From contig CAUJFU010000312.1 of NCBI GenBank assembly GCA_963169055.1, forward strand, positions 1 through 64,000: a stretch of 64,000 nt of DNA, read 5' to 3'. This DNA is from Myxococcota bacterium (GTDB lineage Bacteria > Myxococcota_C > UBA6777). Shown here one piece after another: positions 43,952 to 52,760 of this stretch. The position numbers were made by a program, and so were the translations under genes. The notes beneath the pieces were generated by a model, which was not told where the DNA came from, did not search any database, and saw nothing but the letters and a program-made list of their open reading frames with translations. Positions within the stretch are counted from its first letter, which is position 1, and every line of letters starts with the position of its first letter.

Positions 43952-46435
43952 ATGATCCGAGCCTCCAAACGACGTCTCCCCACCCTGCGGCTTGTGCTGC
44001 TGGGGTTCGTGTTGTTTCTCGGCAACAACAGCCTTGGCTGCATCACCATCATCGCAGAGTGCCTCGAAGACACCAACTGCCCCGCAGCCCGCAAGTTCTG
44101 CATCGCAGGGCGTTGCCGAGCCTGCCGCAACGACAAAGACTGTGAAGCCGGGCAATACTGCGCTTTTTGGGCTTGCCAACCCGATCCACGCGGTAGCTTC
44201 GCGACTTGCGGAGATAGCGTTTGTGATCCACGCGAAAACTGCCGAACATGCCCTGCGGATTGCGGTGCATGCACCAGTGCTTCGTGTGGCAACCAACGCT
44301 GCGACGTCGGCGAAGATTGCAAAACTTGCCCCTCAGACTGCGGTCCTTGCGCACAAACCTGCAACGACAAGATCTGCCAAAGCACCGAAACTTGCAAAAC
44401 TTGCCCCGATGACTGCGGGGTCTGCAAAGAACAGTGCGGAAATGCAGTATGCGAACAAAACGAAAATTGCACTACGTGCGAAGCCGACTGCGGAAAGTGC
44501 GCAACCTCCTGTGGAAACGCAAAGTGCGAGATATCCGAAAATTGCCAAACCTGCCCCCAAGATTGCGGAAAATGCTCGGACAATTGTGGCGACACGATCT
44601 GCCAAGACAACGAAGACTGCAAAAATTGCCCCCAAGATTGCGGAAAATGCGCCACTTCCTGCGGCAATGGCAAGTGCGAACAAGGCGAAGACTGCTCCAC
44701 TTGCGAAGCCGACTGCGGCACATGCCAAGCCAAATGCGGCGACAAGATCTGCCAAAATACCGAAACCTGCGCTTCTTGCCCCGGTGACTGCGGCCCCTGC
44801 CCCGCGACTTGCGGCGATGGAAAGTGCGAACAAAACGAAGATTGTAAAACTTGTTCCCAAGACTGCGGCCCCTGCCCTGCCACCTGTGGCGACAAGTCCT
44901 GTGGAATCGGCGAAGACTGCAACAACTGCCCCGATGATTGCGGAAAATGCGCCCCCAACTGCGGAAACAAAATCTGCAACGCAGACGAAAACTGTAAGAC
45001 CTGCCCCCAAGACTGCGGAACCTGCGCCCCCAACTGCGGAAATGCCAAATGCGAACCGGGAGAAACTTGCAACAACTGCGCTCCTGATTGCGGAAAATGC
45101 GAACCCAAATGCGGAAACAAGATCTGCGACGCAAACGAAACATGCAGCGATTGCCCTGATGATTGCGGCCCCTGCCCGATCCAATGCGGCAACGGAAAGT
45201 GCGAAACGGGCGAAACCTGCACCTCTTGCGAAAAAGACTGTGGTGCTTGTCCTCCCCAATGCGGCGATGCAAAGTGCGAAACGGGTGAAACCTGCACATC
45301 TTGTCCGAAAGATTGCGGCCCCTGCCCCGATCAATGCGGTGATGGCGTCTGCGGTCCCACCGAAGGATGCAGCACCTGCCCCACCGATTGCAAAACTTGC
45401 GCAGGTCAAAAGTGTCAAACAGACGCAGAGTGCGGAGCGGGCTTCTTGTGCCTCGAACCCGATTACAATAACCCTGCCAAGGACAAGTTTTGCTTCCAAA
45501 GCTGCAGCAACGATCTTCTCCGCTGCTTGAGCAACACCGATGGCCGCACCCGTTGCGCCCCACTGACGGCCTCTTTGCGCGTCTGCCTCAAAGACGCCAA
45601 AGCCTCCGAAGATTGCGGTCAAAAAGCCAAATTCCAATCTCGTTGTCTCGATAACCCTCCCCTCTATTGCAGCGCCACCAGCAGCCTTTGCCAAACCCCC
45701 ACCATCCAAACGCAACCCGGCGCGGCTTGTGATATCCCACCCTACACCACAGAACCGCCCAAACTCTGCGACCCCAACCAAAAACTCGTCTGCGATCCGC
45801 AATCCAAAACCTGCACCGCTGCCCAACAAAGCGACGAAGGCAAAGAGTGTGATCCCTCGGGTCTGGTTCTCGGTCAAAAAGTCTTGTGTACGGGTTCTCA
45901 ATTGTGCATCGACTTTGGCCCTTTTGGTCAGCGCTGCCATCGCCCATGCAGCGTCGGTGCGCCCGATGCTTGCGCCCATAACACCGATCTGTCTTGCCAA
46001 ACGATCTCTTTTGCGCCCGGATCTCCGAGTGTTTGCATGGATCTCAAATGCAACAGCGATGCAGATTGCGCTTTTGCAGATTACGTCTGTAGCGGTACGC
46101 CCGGAACGCCTAAAGTTTGCCGCCCCCCCGGCCCAGTCGGACCACTCGACTTTGGCGCAGTGTGCAGCACAGATCCCACCCAATCCAAAACCTCGGGATG
46201 CAAAAGCGGCCTGATCTGCATCCCACGCACCAACAGCCAATCTCTTGGCGTCTGCTCTCGTGATTGCACCGTAGACGCAACGGTTTGTCAGCCCTTCTCT
46301 GTGGGCGGCACCACCTACATCACCCAATGCGAGTCCTCCACCCTCGGCTTCAAAGCCTGCGGCGTTCTTTGCCAAGGCGGTTCGCTGCAATGCCCCCCCG
46401 CCACTTCCTGCAACAACGGGCGTTGCGCGCCCTGA
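43952..46435 (+). CDS. Cys-rich lipoprotein with sixteen 25-residue repeats
   Basis: An 827-residue lipoprotein: the signal ends in NSLGC (Cys30) and the ATG at 43952 has GGAG upstream. Residues ~86-487 (44207-45412) are sixteen tandem repeats of 25 residues (first and last 26). The consensus is C-G-(N/D)-x-x-C-x5-C-x2-C-x3-C-G-x-C, so 96 Cys in 402 residues with fixed spacing, probably three disulfides per unit or metal binding. A further ~340 residues with less regular Cys (C-x5-C-x6-C) follow and resemble the Cys-rich ends of the lipoproteins at 19304 and 23226. Similar C-G-x-x-x-C units occur in other Myxococcota surface proteins. No enzyme motif. Confidence 0.8.
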   Translation: MIRASKRRLPTLRLVLLGFVLFLGNNSLGCITIIAECLEDTNCPAARKFCIAGRCRACRNDKDCEAGQYCAFWACQPDPRGSFATCGDSVCDPRENCRTCPADCGACTSASCGNQRCDVGEDCKTCPSDCGPCAQTCNDKICQSTETCKTCPDDCGVCKEQCGNAVCEQNENCTTCEADCGKCATSCGNAKCEISENCQTCPQDCGKCSDNCGDTICQDNEDCKNCPQDCGKCATSCGNGKCEQGEDCSTCEADCGTCQAKCGDKICQNTETCASCPGDCGPCPATCGDGKCEQNEDCKTCSQDCGPCPATCGDKSCGIGEDCNNCPDDCGKCAPNCGNKICNADENCKTCPQDCGTCAPNCGNAKCEPGETCNNCAPDCGKCEPKCGNKICDANETCSDCPDDCGPCPIQCGNGKCETGETCTSCEKDCGACPPQCGDAKCETGETCTSCPKDCGPCPDQCGDGVCGPTEGCSTCPTDCKTCAGQKCQTDAECGAGFLCLEPDYNNPAKDKFCFQSCSNDLLRCLSNTDGRTRCAPLTASLRVCLKDAKASEDCGQKAKFQSRCLDNPPLYCSATSSLCQTPTIQTQPGAACDIPPYTTEPPKLCDPNQKLVCDPQSKTCTAAQQSDEGKECDPSGLVLGQKVLCTGSQLCIDFGPFGQRCHRPCSVGAPDACAHNTDLSCQTISFAPGSPSVCMDLKCNSDADCAFADYVCSGTPGTPKVCRPPGPVGPLDFGAVCSTDPTQSKTSGCKSGLICIPRTNSQSLGVCSRDCTVDATVCQPFSVGGTTYITQCESSTLGFKACGVLCQGGSLQCPPATSCNNGRCAP
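44207..45412 (+). repeat. 75-bp coding tandem repeat, 16 units
   Basis: Sixteen in-frame units of 75 bp (78 bp for the first and last) encode the Cys repeats. Units differ at many third positions while the Cys codons (mostly TGC) stay fixed, so the array is old and under protein-level constraint. Confidence 0.9.
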
Positions 46436-46469
46436 TTCGGCTCGCCCCCTTAGACTGGCTCGCTTCGAT

Positions 46470-46602
46470 CGGTTTTTTGTGGGGCGCTGCCCCACGCCCC
46501 GCAAGGGAGCTCGCCCCCTTGGCCCCGTGTGGGCGAAGAGAACACAGGTTTTTCAAACAAACGACTGTGTCGCTTGAAGGGCCACGAACACGGCTTTTTT
46601 GG
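46470..46602 (-). repeat. Family 1 structured repeat, copy f
   Basis: An inverted copy after the Cys-rich gene. It has GTGGGGCGCTGCCCCAC and AAGGGAGCTCGCCCCCTT hairpins, and ends in CACGAACACGGCTTTTTT. Confidence 0.88.
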
Positions 46603-46613
46603 AAACAAGTCAT

Positions 46614-46735
46614 ACAAAATCTTCCCATTGTGTACACGAATAATGTAGGGGCAGCCCCCTGTGGCTGCCCAACAACAGGGCGTCTACAATGAATTGCACC
46701 GATCCTTCGATCATACATCTCTCGGAGCTCGTATC
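46614..46735 (+). repeat. Family 2 palindromic repeat, copy 2
   Basis: GTAGGGGCAGCCCCCTGTGG and CAACAGGGCGTCTAC core with a GTGTACAC left flank and an ATCTCTCGGA right flank. It is only 12 bp after family 1 copy f, the same order and orientation as copies d and 1. Confidence 0.8.
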
Positions 46736-46792
46736 ACTTCTTCGCGGCGTCATTTCCTCGAAACAGCGGGCCGCAGAACCAAAGGAATCCCC

Positions 46793-48136
46793 ATGCACCA
46801 CAACCCCCACCCGTCCGCTCCTTGCGTGCAGATCACACACAAGCATGCGACCGCTCCAAACAACCCAAAACAAAAGCACGCCTCTTTTTTTCGGATGCCT
46901 TGTTTCGTTTTCTTCGTAGCTGCATTGTGCGGTGCGCTTGTGCATCTCGCTTGCGATCCCAAACCAAGCACCGAAAACACCGTCGAATCCGCCCAAGAGA
47001 TCACGGCAGAACTCGCGCAAGAATCCACTCAGGACACCGCCTCCGACGCAAGCCCCGAAGCCACCGCCGAAACCACCGCCGAACCTGCACCCGAACCCAC
47101 CGCAGAAACCACGCCCGAACCCGCCACAGAACCTACACCCGAGATCCCCAATGGCCCTCATACCATCGCTGTCTTCGACAAAGTGACTATCCACAGCAAC
47201 GGCGATGTCAACGTCCGCCAAGCTCTTGCCCCCTTTCGCTTCTTCCACACTTCCTTTCAACGCGTCTTCCTGCGTGTACAACTGGATACGACTTGTTTTC
47301 CCTTTGAAAAACAGCAACAAGATCCCCCTCCGCCCGGACACAACTGGCCTCCCAAGTGCGATGCCTTTGACCGCAACTTCGATTTTCACCTCGACCCCGC
47401 GCCCGACGCCCCCAAAGGCACCCCCGCCATCGAACTGGTGCGTGCGATCACTCCTTTTGGTGGCCCCATGCAGTTCCAAGCCGATATCACCGATATCGCC
47501 AACGGACTCAAAGGCGGCGCACACACCATGCGCGTCAATATCCAAACCTATTCCGACGGCCAAGGAAAAGTCTCTGGCTCCAATGGGCAATGGACCGTCT
47601 CTGCATTCCTTGATGTCGTACCCTCCGAGACTCCCAATCGCATTCTTTCTGTTCAACCGCTGTTTAACCACAATCACACCGACAAGATGGCCCGCCAATC
47701 CGCCACCTTCACGATCCCCGAAGGCGCAAAAACAGCTTATCTCCTGTACCGCGTGACGGGACACGGCGGTGGCACCGCAGATGCCGCCTGCATCGGCCAC
47801 GCCGACGAATTCTGCCAACGCACCCACAAACTTTACCTCAACGATCAACTCGCCCACGAATGGATCCCTTGGCGAAAAGATTGCGCCAAACTCTGCACCC
47901 TCCAAAAACGCGGAACGATGGAGTATTGCGCCGAAAATCCATGCGGCTCCATCCAAAGCGTTCGCGCCCCCCGCGCCAACTGGTGTCCCGGTAGTGTCAC
48001 CCCTCCCTACGTCCACTTGCTCCCTGCGGATATCGTTCAAAAAGCAGGCTCGCATCAGTTCGATTACGAGATCCTTGGCATCGCTCAAGGCGGCTCGTGG
48101 AAAGTCTCCGCAACCCTCGTCGTGATCGGACCTTAA
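46793..48136 (+). CDS. PNGase F-like lipoprotein
   Basis: A 447-residue lipoprotein. The signal ends in HLAC (Cys54) after a long N-terminal region; a later ATG at 46895 would give a normal-length signal. A Thr/Glu/Pro/Ala linker (55-120) precedes two beta-sandwich domains of the peptide-N-glycosidase F type. The N-domain has CDAFDR (189-194), like the region of the catalytic Asp. The C-domain has TGHGGG (322-327), ADEFC, PWRKDC (359-364) and NWCPG (396-400), strong PNGase F family signatures. The family removes N-glycans from glycoproteins; some members instead are peptide-amidating or have unknown roles. AAGGAA precedes the ATG. Probably surface-exposed. Confidence 0.82.
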   Translation: MHHNPHPSAPCVQITHKHATAPNNPKQKHASFFRMPCFVFFVAALCGALVHLACDPKPSTENTVESAQEITAELAQESTQDTASDASPEATAETTAEPAPEPTAETTPEPATEPTPEIPNGPHTIAVFDKVTIHSNGDVNVRQALAPFRFFHTSFQRVFLRVQLDTTCFPFEKQQQDPPPPGHNWPPKCDAFDRNFDFHLDPAPDAPKGTPAIELVRAITPFGGPMQFQADITDIANGLKGGAHTMRVNIQTYSDGQGKVSGSNGQWTVSAFLDVVPSETPNRILSVQPLFNHNHTDKMARQSATFTIPEGAKTAYLLYRVTGHGGGTADAACIGHADEFCQRTHKLYLNDQLAHEWIPWRKDCAKLCTLQKRGTMEYCAENPCGSIQSVRAPRANWCPGSVTPPYVHLLPADIVQKAGSHQFDYEILGIAQGGSWKVSATLVVIGP

Positions 48137-48305
48137 ACTCCTATCTACATCTACAATTCACACCTATTTTTTTTGAACATCGCGTAGACAGCCCTCGTCT
48201 ATCCCGCCGACCTATCAAACGCTGTGGTCGTCGACTTTTGCCCAAAACAACGGCAAATCGGCGACCATCGCGTATCAAATCCCCTCCATACGATCGGTTG
48301 CAACG

Positions 48306-49826
48306 ATGAAACACAAACGCAACGCACGAAACTCCCGCTCCCCCAACCAGCCCCACCAAGATATCAACTTTGAACTCGATGCCTCCGGCCTTTGTCACCA
48401 AGGCCAACGCTACAAAGAACAACACATCGATTGGATGGAGAGGGGTACCGCACACTGCGATTGTTTGTATTGTTCTACGATATACCGACCGGACGATTAC
48501 GTCGAACCCCCTCCTGCCTACGCCATCGAGGCCATCCCTTCGGCTCTTTTGCCCTTCCTTCAACTCCCCCCAGAACGGATCTCTGAGTCTCTTGATCTTC
48601 CGTCATTTGATGTCTGGGATCTTGTCTCTTTCTTCCACGAATTCACACGACGTTTTCCTCACTCGATCTTCTCTCTACGCTTACTCGAATCCATCCTCTC
48701 TCGCTCCACCGAAGAACAACGTGGGCCATTGGCTCGGGCTTGCCGAGCGGCCATCCGACGCCTTCGACTCCGATCTGCTGACGCCATCCCCCTCCTTGCG
48801 ACCATCCTTGATCTGTTGCCCTCCACCTCCGAGCAACGCTCTCTGTTGTTTGCGATCGCAACGATGGGGACGCTCGCTGCGCCGCTCTTGCCTCGCCTCT
48901 ATCATTTCGCAAGCGCCTCCGATATCGAGGTCTGCGCCCAAGCCGCCCACACCCTCAGTCTGCTTGGACCTCGCGATCCCCGCGTCCTCCAATGCCTACA
49001 ACGTATCCTCCAACGCCCGGACATCAACAACCAACCCACTTGGGCCCTGCACTTCAACAGCCAACGCCAGCCGCATCCACAACACAGTGCCTTGCTTGCC
49101 CTCGATCGCGTGGGAGAGATGGCCCGTCAAATCCTTCACGATGTCCAAGCCCTGCCTCTCGACGATCATCCTCCCTTAATCAAAGCATGGACCCGCATCA
49201 TCGGGAAGTTTCAGCACAACCCCCACACCAACATCCCAAGGCTTGAGCGATGGCTCCATCACTCCGATCCCAGCGTCCAAGAAACGGTTGTGGTGGCTCT
49301 AGGCAAATTCGGACACCACGCCGCCACCCCCACCGTTTTTCAACACCTCCTTCTCTTCATCACCCAACCCAAGCAGCAACAACGACACGAAGCCTCTTTG
49401 CGCACGCTTGCCAAGATCTGCCGCCCTCCACAGATCCCCGCTTTGTGTACAGCACTCCAACAACACTTACAAAGCGCTCCCACCGACCTTTTCGATCTCC
49501 CGCTCCTCCAACATCCCCCACATCATCGAGAGCAGATCGCTTTTTTCTTTGACACTCTCTCTGCAATTCTTCGTATCCTTTCTGATCTATTTCGCCGCGA
49601 CAAAGACTGTTTCTTTCCTTGTTCGCCACCGACTCTTTCGCTGCTCTGCTCTTTTGCTCAACGTCTCCAAGGCCCGCACGTCTTGCTATGGAAAAGCCTC
49701 TTTTCGACACAACCCACGGCCTCTTACGAGACGATCCTCCGCTCGCTCCTCAACTTCCTTGATGCCGTCCCAACCTCACCCAATCCACGCCTTCACAAAG
49801 ATTTTGAAGAAGCACTTTTCTCCTAA
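48306..49826 (+). CDS. HEAT-repeat protein with an N-terminal Cys cluster
   Basis: A 506-residue protein. Cys30, Cys51, Cys53 and Cys56 (GLC then HCDCLYC) may bind zinc. Residues ~85-400 are helical pairs of HEAT/Armadillo type, for example SADAIPLLATILDLLP, LAAPLLPRLYHFA and SVQETVVVALGKFG. No catalytic motif. Presumably a cytoplasmic scaffold. No clear ribosome site before the ATG. It is convergent with the MazG-like gene; the stops are 4 bp apart. Confidence 0.65.
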   Translation: MKHKRNARNSRSPNQPHQDINFELDASGLCHQGQRYKEQHIDWMERGTAHCDCLYCSTIYRPDDYVEPPPAYAIEAIPSALLPFLQLPPERISESLDLPSFDVWDLVSFFHEFTRRFPHSIFSLRLLESILSRSTEEQRGPLARACRAAIRRLRLRSADAIPLLATILDLLPSTSEQRSLLFAIATMGTLAAPLLPRLYHFASASDIEVCAQAAHTLSLLGPRDPRVLQCLQRILQRPDINNQPTWALHFNSQRQPHPQHSALLALDRVGEMARQILHDVQALPLDDHPPLIKAWTRIIGKFQHNPHTNIPRLERWLHHSDPSVQETVVVALGKFGHHAATPTVFQHLLLFITQPKQQQRHEASLRTLAKICRPPQIPALCTALQQHLQSAPTDLFDLPLLQHPPHHREQIAFFFDTLSAILRILSDLFRRDKDCFFPCSPPTLSLLCSFAQRLQGPHVLLWKSLFSTQPTASYETILRSLLNFLDAVPTSPNPRLHKDFEEALFS

Positions 49827-49830
49827 AAAT

Positions 49831-50160
49831 CTATAGTTTATCGTACTTTGAACTCGATCCTTTGGACTTTTCTACGGGGTATTTCTTTTTATTCTTTTCC
49901 AGCTTTGCAAGCACGATATCCGCCACATCCAGCCGATAATGCGCCGCCAACAACAACGCCCCATAAAACACATCGGCCAACTCATCCTTCAGCCCCTCCA
50001 TCTCCACATCGTCCCCTTTTTTCCACAAAAACAACTCCAATAACTCCCCTGCTTCGACGTTTAAGCTGATCGCCAGATCTTTGCCTGTGTGATACTGCGC
50101 CCAGTCCCGCTCGTCGCGAAAAGCCAAGATCGCCTCTGTTAATTGTTTGAGATCGCTCAT
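49831..50160 (-). CDS. MazG-like nucleotide pyrophosphohydrolase
   Basis: A 109-residue all-alpha NTP pyrophosphohydrolase of the dCTPase/RS21-C6 type. The metal-binding motif is EAGELLELFLW followed by LKDELADVFYGALLLA (E-x2-E and E-x2-D), and the C-terminal KNKKKYPVEKSKGSSSKYDKL is typical. Likely a house-cleaning enzyme removing non-canonical dNTPs. AAGGA precedes the ATG. Confidence 0.92.
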   Translation of the reverse strand: MSDLKQLTEAILAFRDERDWAQYHTGKDLAISLNVEAGELLELFLWKKGDDVEMEGLKDELADVFYGALLLAAHYRLDVADIVLAKLEKNKKKYPVEKSKGSSSKYDKL

Positions 50161-50352
50161 CTTTTTTCCTTCATTTCCGTGCCCATCGCATACTCTAGCT
50201 GCAAGATGCCACCAACGACACGCGGCTGGATCGACCCATCGTGTTTCCTTGAGCGGGCAGACTCTCGCTTCGGGCCTTGCATAAGATCGCGTGATTTGTC
50301 AACCTAGCCCGCTCTTTCTACTCGAACAACCACCTCGACAAAGGAGCAATGA

Positions 50353-51150
50353 TTGAAAGAGCGGATATCCCCCGAAGAAGGGCTTCCCTTCTATACTCTC
50401 AGCCACGGGATCTACAACGATATCTACCGACACTACGGCTGTTTGTTGATCTTTGATCGACCACTCCAAGAGGCGGAGCGTAGCGCGCTTGAAGCGGATA
50501 TTCCTTGGCCGTTGCGCGAGCGCGTCGGTTCGGCGTCTCTGTTGTACCTCGGCTCCGAAGACTGGATCGACGCGGATCTACGCATCGCCTACCATCCCGA
50601 AAGCGCAGCGGAACTCACCGCTTTGGGCTACACGCTTAGCGACTTTGCAGGCCCCGAACGCTACAGCATCCTGACGCAGCTTTCCAACACCGAAGCCAGC
50701 GAGCAAGACAAACAAACCTTTGCCCACGAACTCCAATCATGGCTTCTCCAAGCCCATCGCATCGCCCCTTTGCTCTTGACCTACGCAACAGATCCTCTCC
50801 CTACATCACGTTTTCGGGCCAACCAACGCCGCTGTCTCTCCGACTTCGTCACCCGCATCCTGCCGCGCCTCCAAGAGATCTGGTCTTCTCGTGAACTCGA
50901 TCACATCCCCCAATCCCACATCCTCGCCTCGATCTTTGATAACACCTGCGCGGCTTTGATCGGCAGTTTTCTTCAAGCCCACCCTCGTCACGCCACCTCC
51001 TACTCCGCCCCGCTGCTCCAACTCCTCGAAACGATCCAACAAGCCAGCCCGAAACTCCCTCAACAACGCTGGATCACACAACTCCACGCCGCCCTCTCTC
51101 TCGCCCAACAGCCCGACACCTTCGCCCGCCCCCCACTGATCTCTGCCTAA
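50353..51150 (+). CDS. Protein of unknown function with a TTG start
   Basis: A 265-residue protein, mixed alpha/beta then helical, with no recognised domain or signal peptide. AAGGAG (50341-50346) is ideally spaced for the TTG at 50353. An ATG at 50349 is too close and its frame stops after 35 codons. Dual overlapping starts could lower expression or mark an earlier frame change. Lies alone between the MazG-like and beta-barrel-like genes. Confidence 0.6.
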   Translation: MKERISPEEGLPFYTLSHGIYNDIYRHYGCLLIFDRPLQEAERSALEADIPWPLRERVGSASLLYLGSEDWIDADLRIAYHPESAAELTALGYTLSDFAGPERYSILTQLSNTEASEQDKQTFAHELQSWLLQAHRIAPLLLTYATDPLPTSRFRANQRRCLSDFVTRILPRLQEIWSSRELDHIPQSHILASIFDNTCAALIGSFLQAHPRHATSYSAPLLQLLETIQQASPKLPQQRWITQLHAALSLAQQPDTFARPPLISA

Positions 51151-51360
51151 CCCCACAACACGCTCCGCCTTCTCTACAACCCCCGCCAAACACCGCGTCT
51201 TCTCTATCCCCGACACAAGATATCGGATTTTTTGACGCCTTCACATTCCCCCGCTAGGCTTCTGCAAAGGCGCGTGGCGCTCTGTAAAGCATCCTTGTAT
51301 CACGATATCCTCTTTTTATCGCTGTATTTTTTATCTTATGTATGAAATCAGGAGAAGAAT

Positions 51361-52116
51361 ATGTCTCTTATGCAAAACTGGAGCGAAGGCGTTTTCCAAA
51401 AAAGGCGTGTTTGCGGCCCTTCAAGCGGCTGCGTGGTGGGTTTGGAAACCTCTGTTCGCTCCGCCAACACGGGATCAAAGGGGTCGCGCTCCCTTGTGGG
51501 GTCTGGGGCAAAGCCCCACGATACCCACGAACAGCACACATCGCATCCAAAGCACGCATCTCCTCCGTACCACGGTCTTTTGCGTGCGTGTTTGTGGGTG
51601 TGCGGCCTTTGGGTTTTTCTTTGCATGGCTCCCGAACAAGCCTCTGCGAACCCTTTTGCAAGCAACCTTCCCTCCAAAGTGGGCGTGGGTGTGGGCTATG
51701 ATGTCGATCTCAACGGCTTTACGATCCGTTTTGGCGACTTAAAAGGCGTGCGTTTTGACATCAATCTGGGCTTTGGTTTGAACCTTCAAACAGGAAACAA
51801 TTCCTCAACGACCGTCGATATCACACCCGGCTTTCGGGTATTGTTTCCGATCGGCTCTGTTCGCGTTGTCCAGCTACACGCTGTGGTGGGAGCCTACCTG
51901 TTGATGAAGCCCACAGATGCAGCCTTTCGGATGGATCTATCGCTGTTTGGCGGCTTGATGCCCGAGATCTTTTTGTTCGAACGGTTAAGCATCGAGATCA
52001 TGGTTGGATTTGCCTTCAACATCAACAATATCGGTGGGGATGTCACTCTTAACCTCGGAACCATCGGCAAAGGCATCTCTTTTCTAAGCGGCGCGGCTTT
52101 TCACTGGTACTTCTAG
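51361..52116 (+). CDS. Outer-membrane beta-barrel-like protein with a family 1 repeat in its 5' end
   Basis: A 251-codon ORF with AGGAG before the ATG at 51361. Codons ~12-56 are read from a family 1 repeat. A signal-peptide-like segment (LLRACLWVCGLWVFLCMAP, cut near ASA-NPF) follows at residues ~73-96. The mature ~155 residues are amphipathic strands (GVGYDVDLNGFTIRFGDL, FDINLGFGLNLQTG, GFRVLFPIGSVRVV) ending in an aromatic FHWYF, as in outer-membrane barrels. Either the repeat inserted in frame and displaced the original start, or translation starts at a non-ATG codon just before the signal. Confidence 0.55.
   Translation: MSLMQNWSEGVFQKRRVCGPSSGCVVGLETSVRSANTGSKGSRSLVGSGAKPHDTHEQHTSHPKHASPPYHGLLRACLWVCGLWVFLCMAPEQASANPFASNLPSKVGVGVGYDVDLNGFTIRFGDLKGVRFDINLGFGLNLQTGNNSSTTVDITPGFRVLFPIGSVRVVQLHAVVGAYLLMKPTDAAFRMDLSLFGGLMPEIFLFERLSIEIMVGFAFNINNIGGDVTLNLGTIGKGISFLSGAAFHWYF
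51395..51528 (+). repeat. Family 1 structured repeat, copy g (inside a reading frame)
   Basis: Contains AAAAAAGGCGTGTTTGCGGC, TTCAAGCGGCTGCG, CGCCAACACGGGATCAAAG and GGGGTCTGGGGCAAAGCCCC. It is in frame with the beta-barrel-like gene. Confidence 0.85.
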
Positions 52117-52157
52117 CCGTTATGCTTCCAGCACAACGCTCTCAAAGGAGTCCAACC

Positions 52158-52664
52158 ATGTCCGCCTGTTTGTTGCCTTCCACGATCCCCCTCACCAAAC
52201 GGCTTTCGCGGGTGTTCTTGGTGTTGGCTTGTCTGCTTCCGCTGTTCTTGCTTGCCTGTGGAAACGGCTCGTCCGTCTGGCCAAGCACCAACCCGTTCAA
52301 CCACAACGGCAGCGCCAACCCCCTCAACCATCACGGCCAAGAATCCCCCACCAACCACAGCGGCAACAACAACGATCTCAACCACAGCGGAGAAGCCAAC
52401 AATCCGATGTCTTACGGGACGTACGGAAAAAAAGGCGCGACAGAAGCAGGCCCGCTGCGTTGGCATCTTTGTAACTGCCTTGTCGTCCCGTCCGAGGGCC
52501 TGATCATACCGCGTAGAACTTACAGCGTTTGTGCAACAAACCCCATCAACGCAGAGACTTATTCGACAAGTAAGTGTCGTCCCTTACTACCTTCTTGGCA
52601 GCGATGCAGTGCCTGTGTTTGTACGCCTGTGTTTGCCTGTTCGACGCCCGGGGCCTCGCTTTAG
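52158..52664 (+). CDS. Small lipoprotein with N-H-x-G repeats
   Basis: A 168-residue lipoprotein; the signal ends in LFLLAC and AAAGGAG precedes the ATG at 52158. The mature N-terminus is a run of NHNG, NHHG, NHSG and NHSG units separated by 6-8 polar residues, low-complexity and perhaps metal-binding through His. A Cys-rich C-terminal part (WHLCNCLV, RCSACVCTPVFAC) may form disulfides. The last codons lie in the first copy of a 41-bp duplication, so the natural end may have been altered. Unknown function. Confidence 0.55.
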   Translation: MSACLLPSTIPLTKRLSRVFLVLACLLPLFLLACGNGSSVWPSTNPFNHNGSANPLNHHGQESPTNHSGNNNDLNHSGEANNPMSYGTYGKKGATEAGPLRWHLCNCLVVPSEGLIIPRRTYSVCATNPINAETYSTSKCRPLLPSWQRCSACVCTPVFACSTPGASL

Positions 52665-52760
52665 CGCTCTGCGGATCGGGATCTTACGCATGACAGCGCG
52701 AAGGGCTAAAGAGGTGCGTGGGGCCTCGCTTTAGCACTCTGCGGACCGGGATCTTACACA
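52650..52760. repeat. 41-bp direct repeat between the NHSG lipoprotein and the sigma-54 activator
   Basis: GGGGCCTCGCTTTAGC and CGGGATCTTAC blocks occur at 52650-52690 and 52720-52760 with three mismatches. Copy one carries the lipoprotein stop codon, copy two the activator stop codon. Confidence 0.85.

Noticed and set aside
44207-45412. CRISPR-like array (regular 75-bp period)
   Set aside because: The repeats are in frame, encode a Cys repeat protein and have no unique spacers.
44333-46504. A 723-codon minus-strand ORF, and another of 497 codons at 43804-45297, opposite the Cys-rich lipoprotein
   Set aside because: They mirror the TGC-rich repeat codons, lack ribosome sites and have Ala/Gly/Arg- or Gln/Ser-biased composition. 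The plus-strand lipoprotein explains the region.
46610-48088. A 492-codon minus-strand ORF opposite the PNGase F-like gene
   Set aside because: It has no domain motifs, whereas the plus strand carries clear family signatures and a lipobox.
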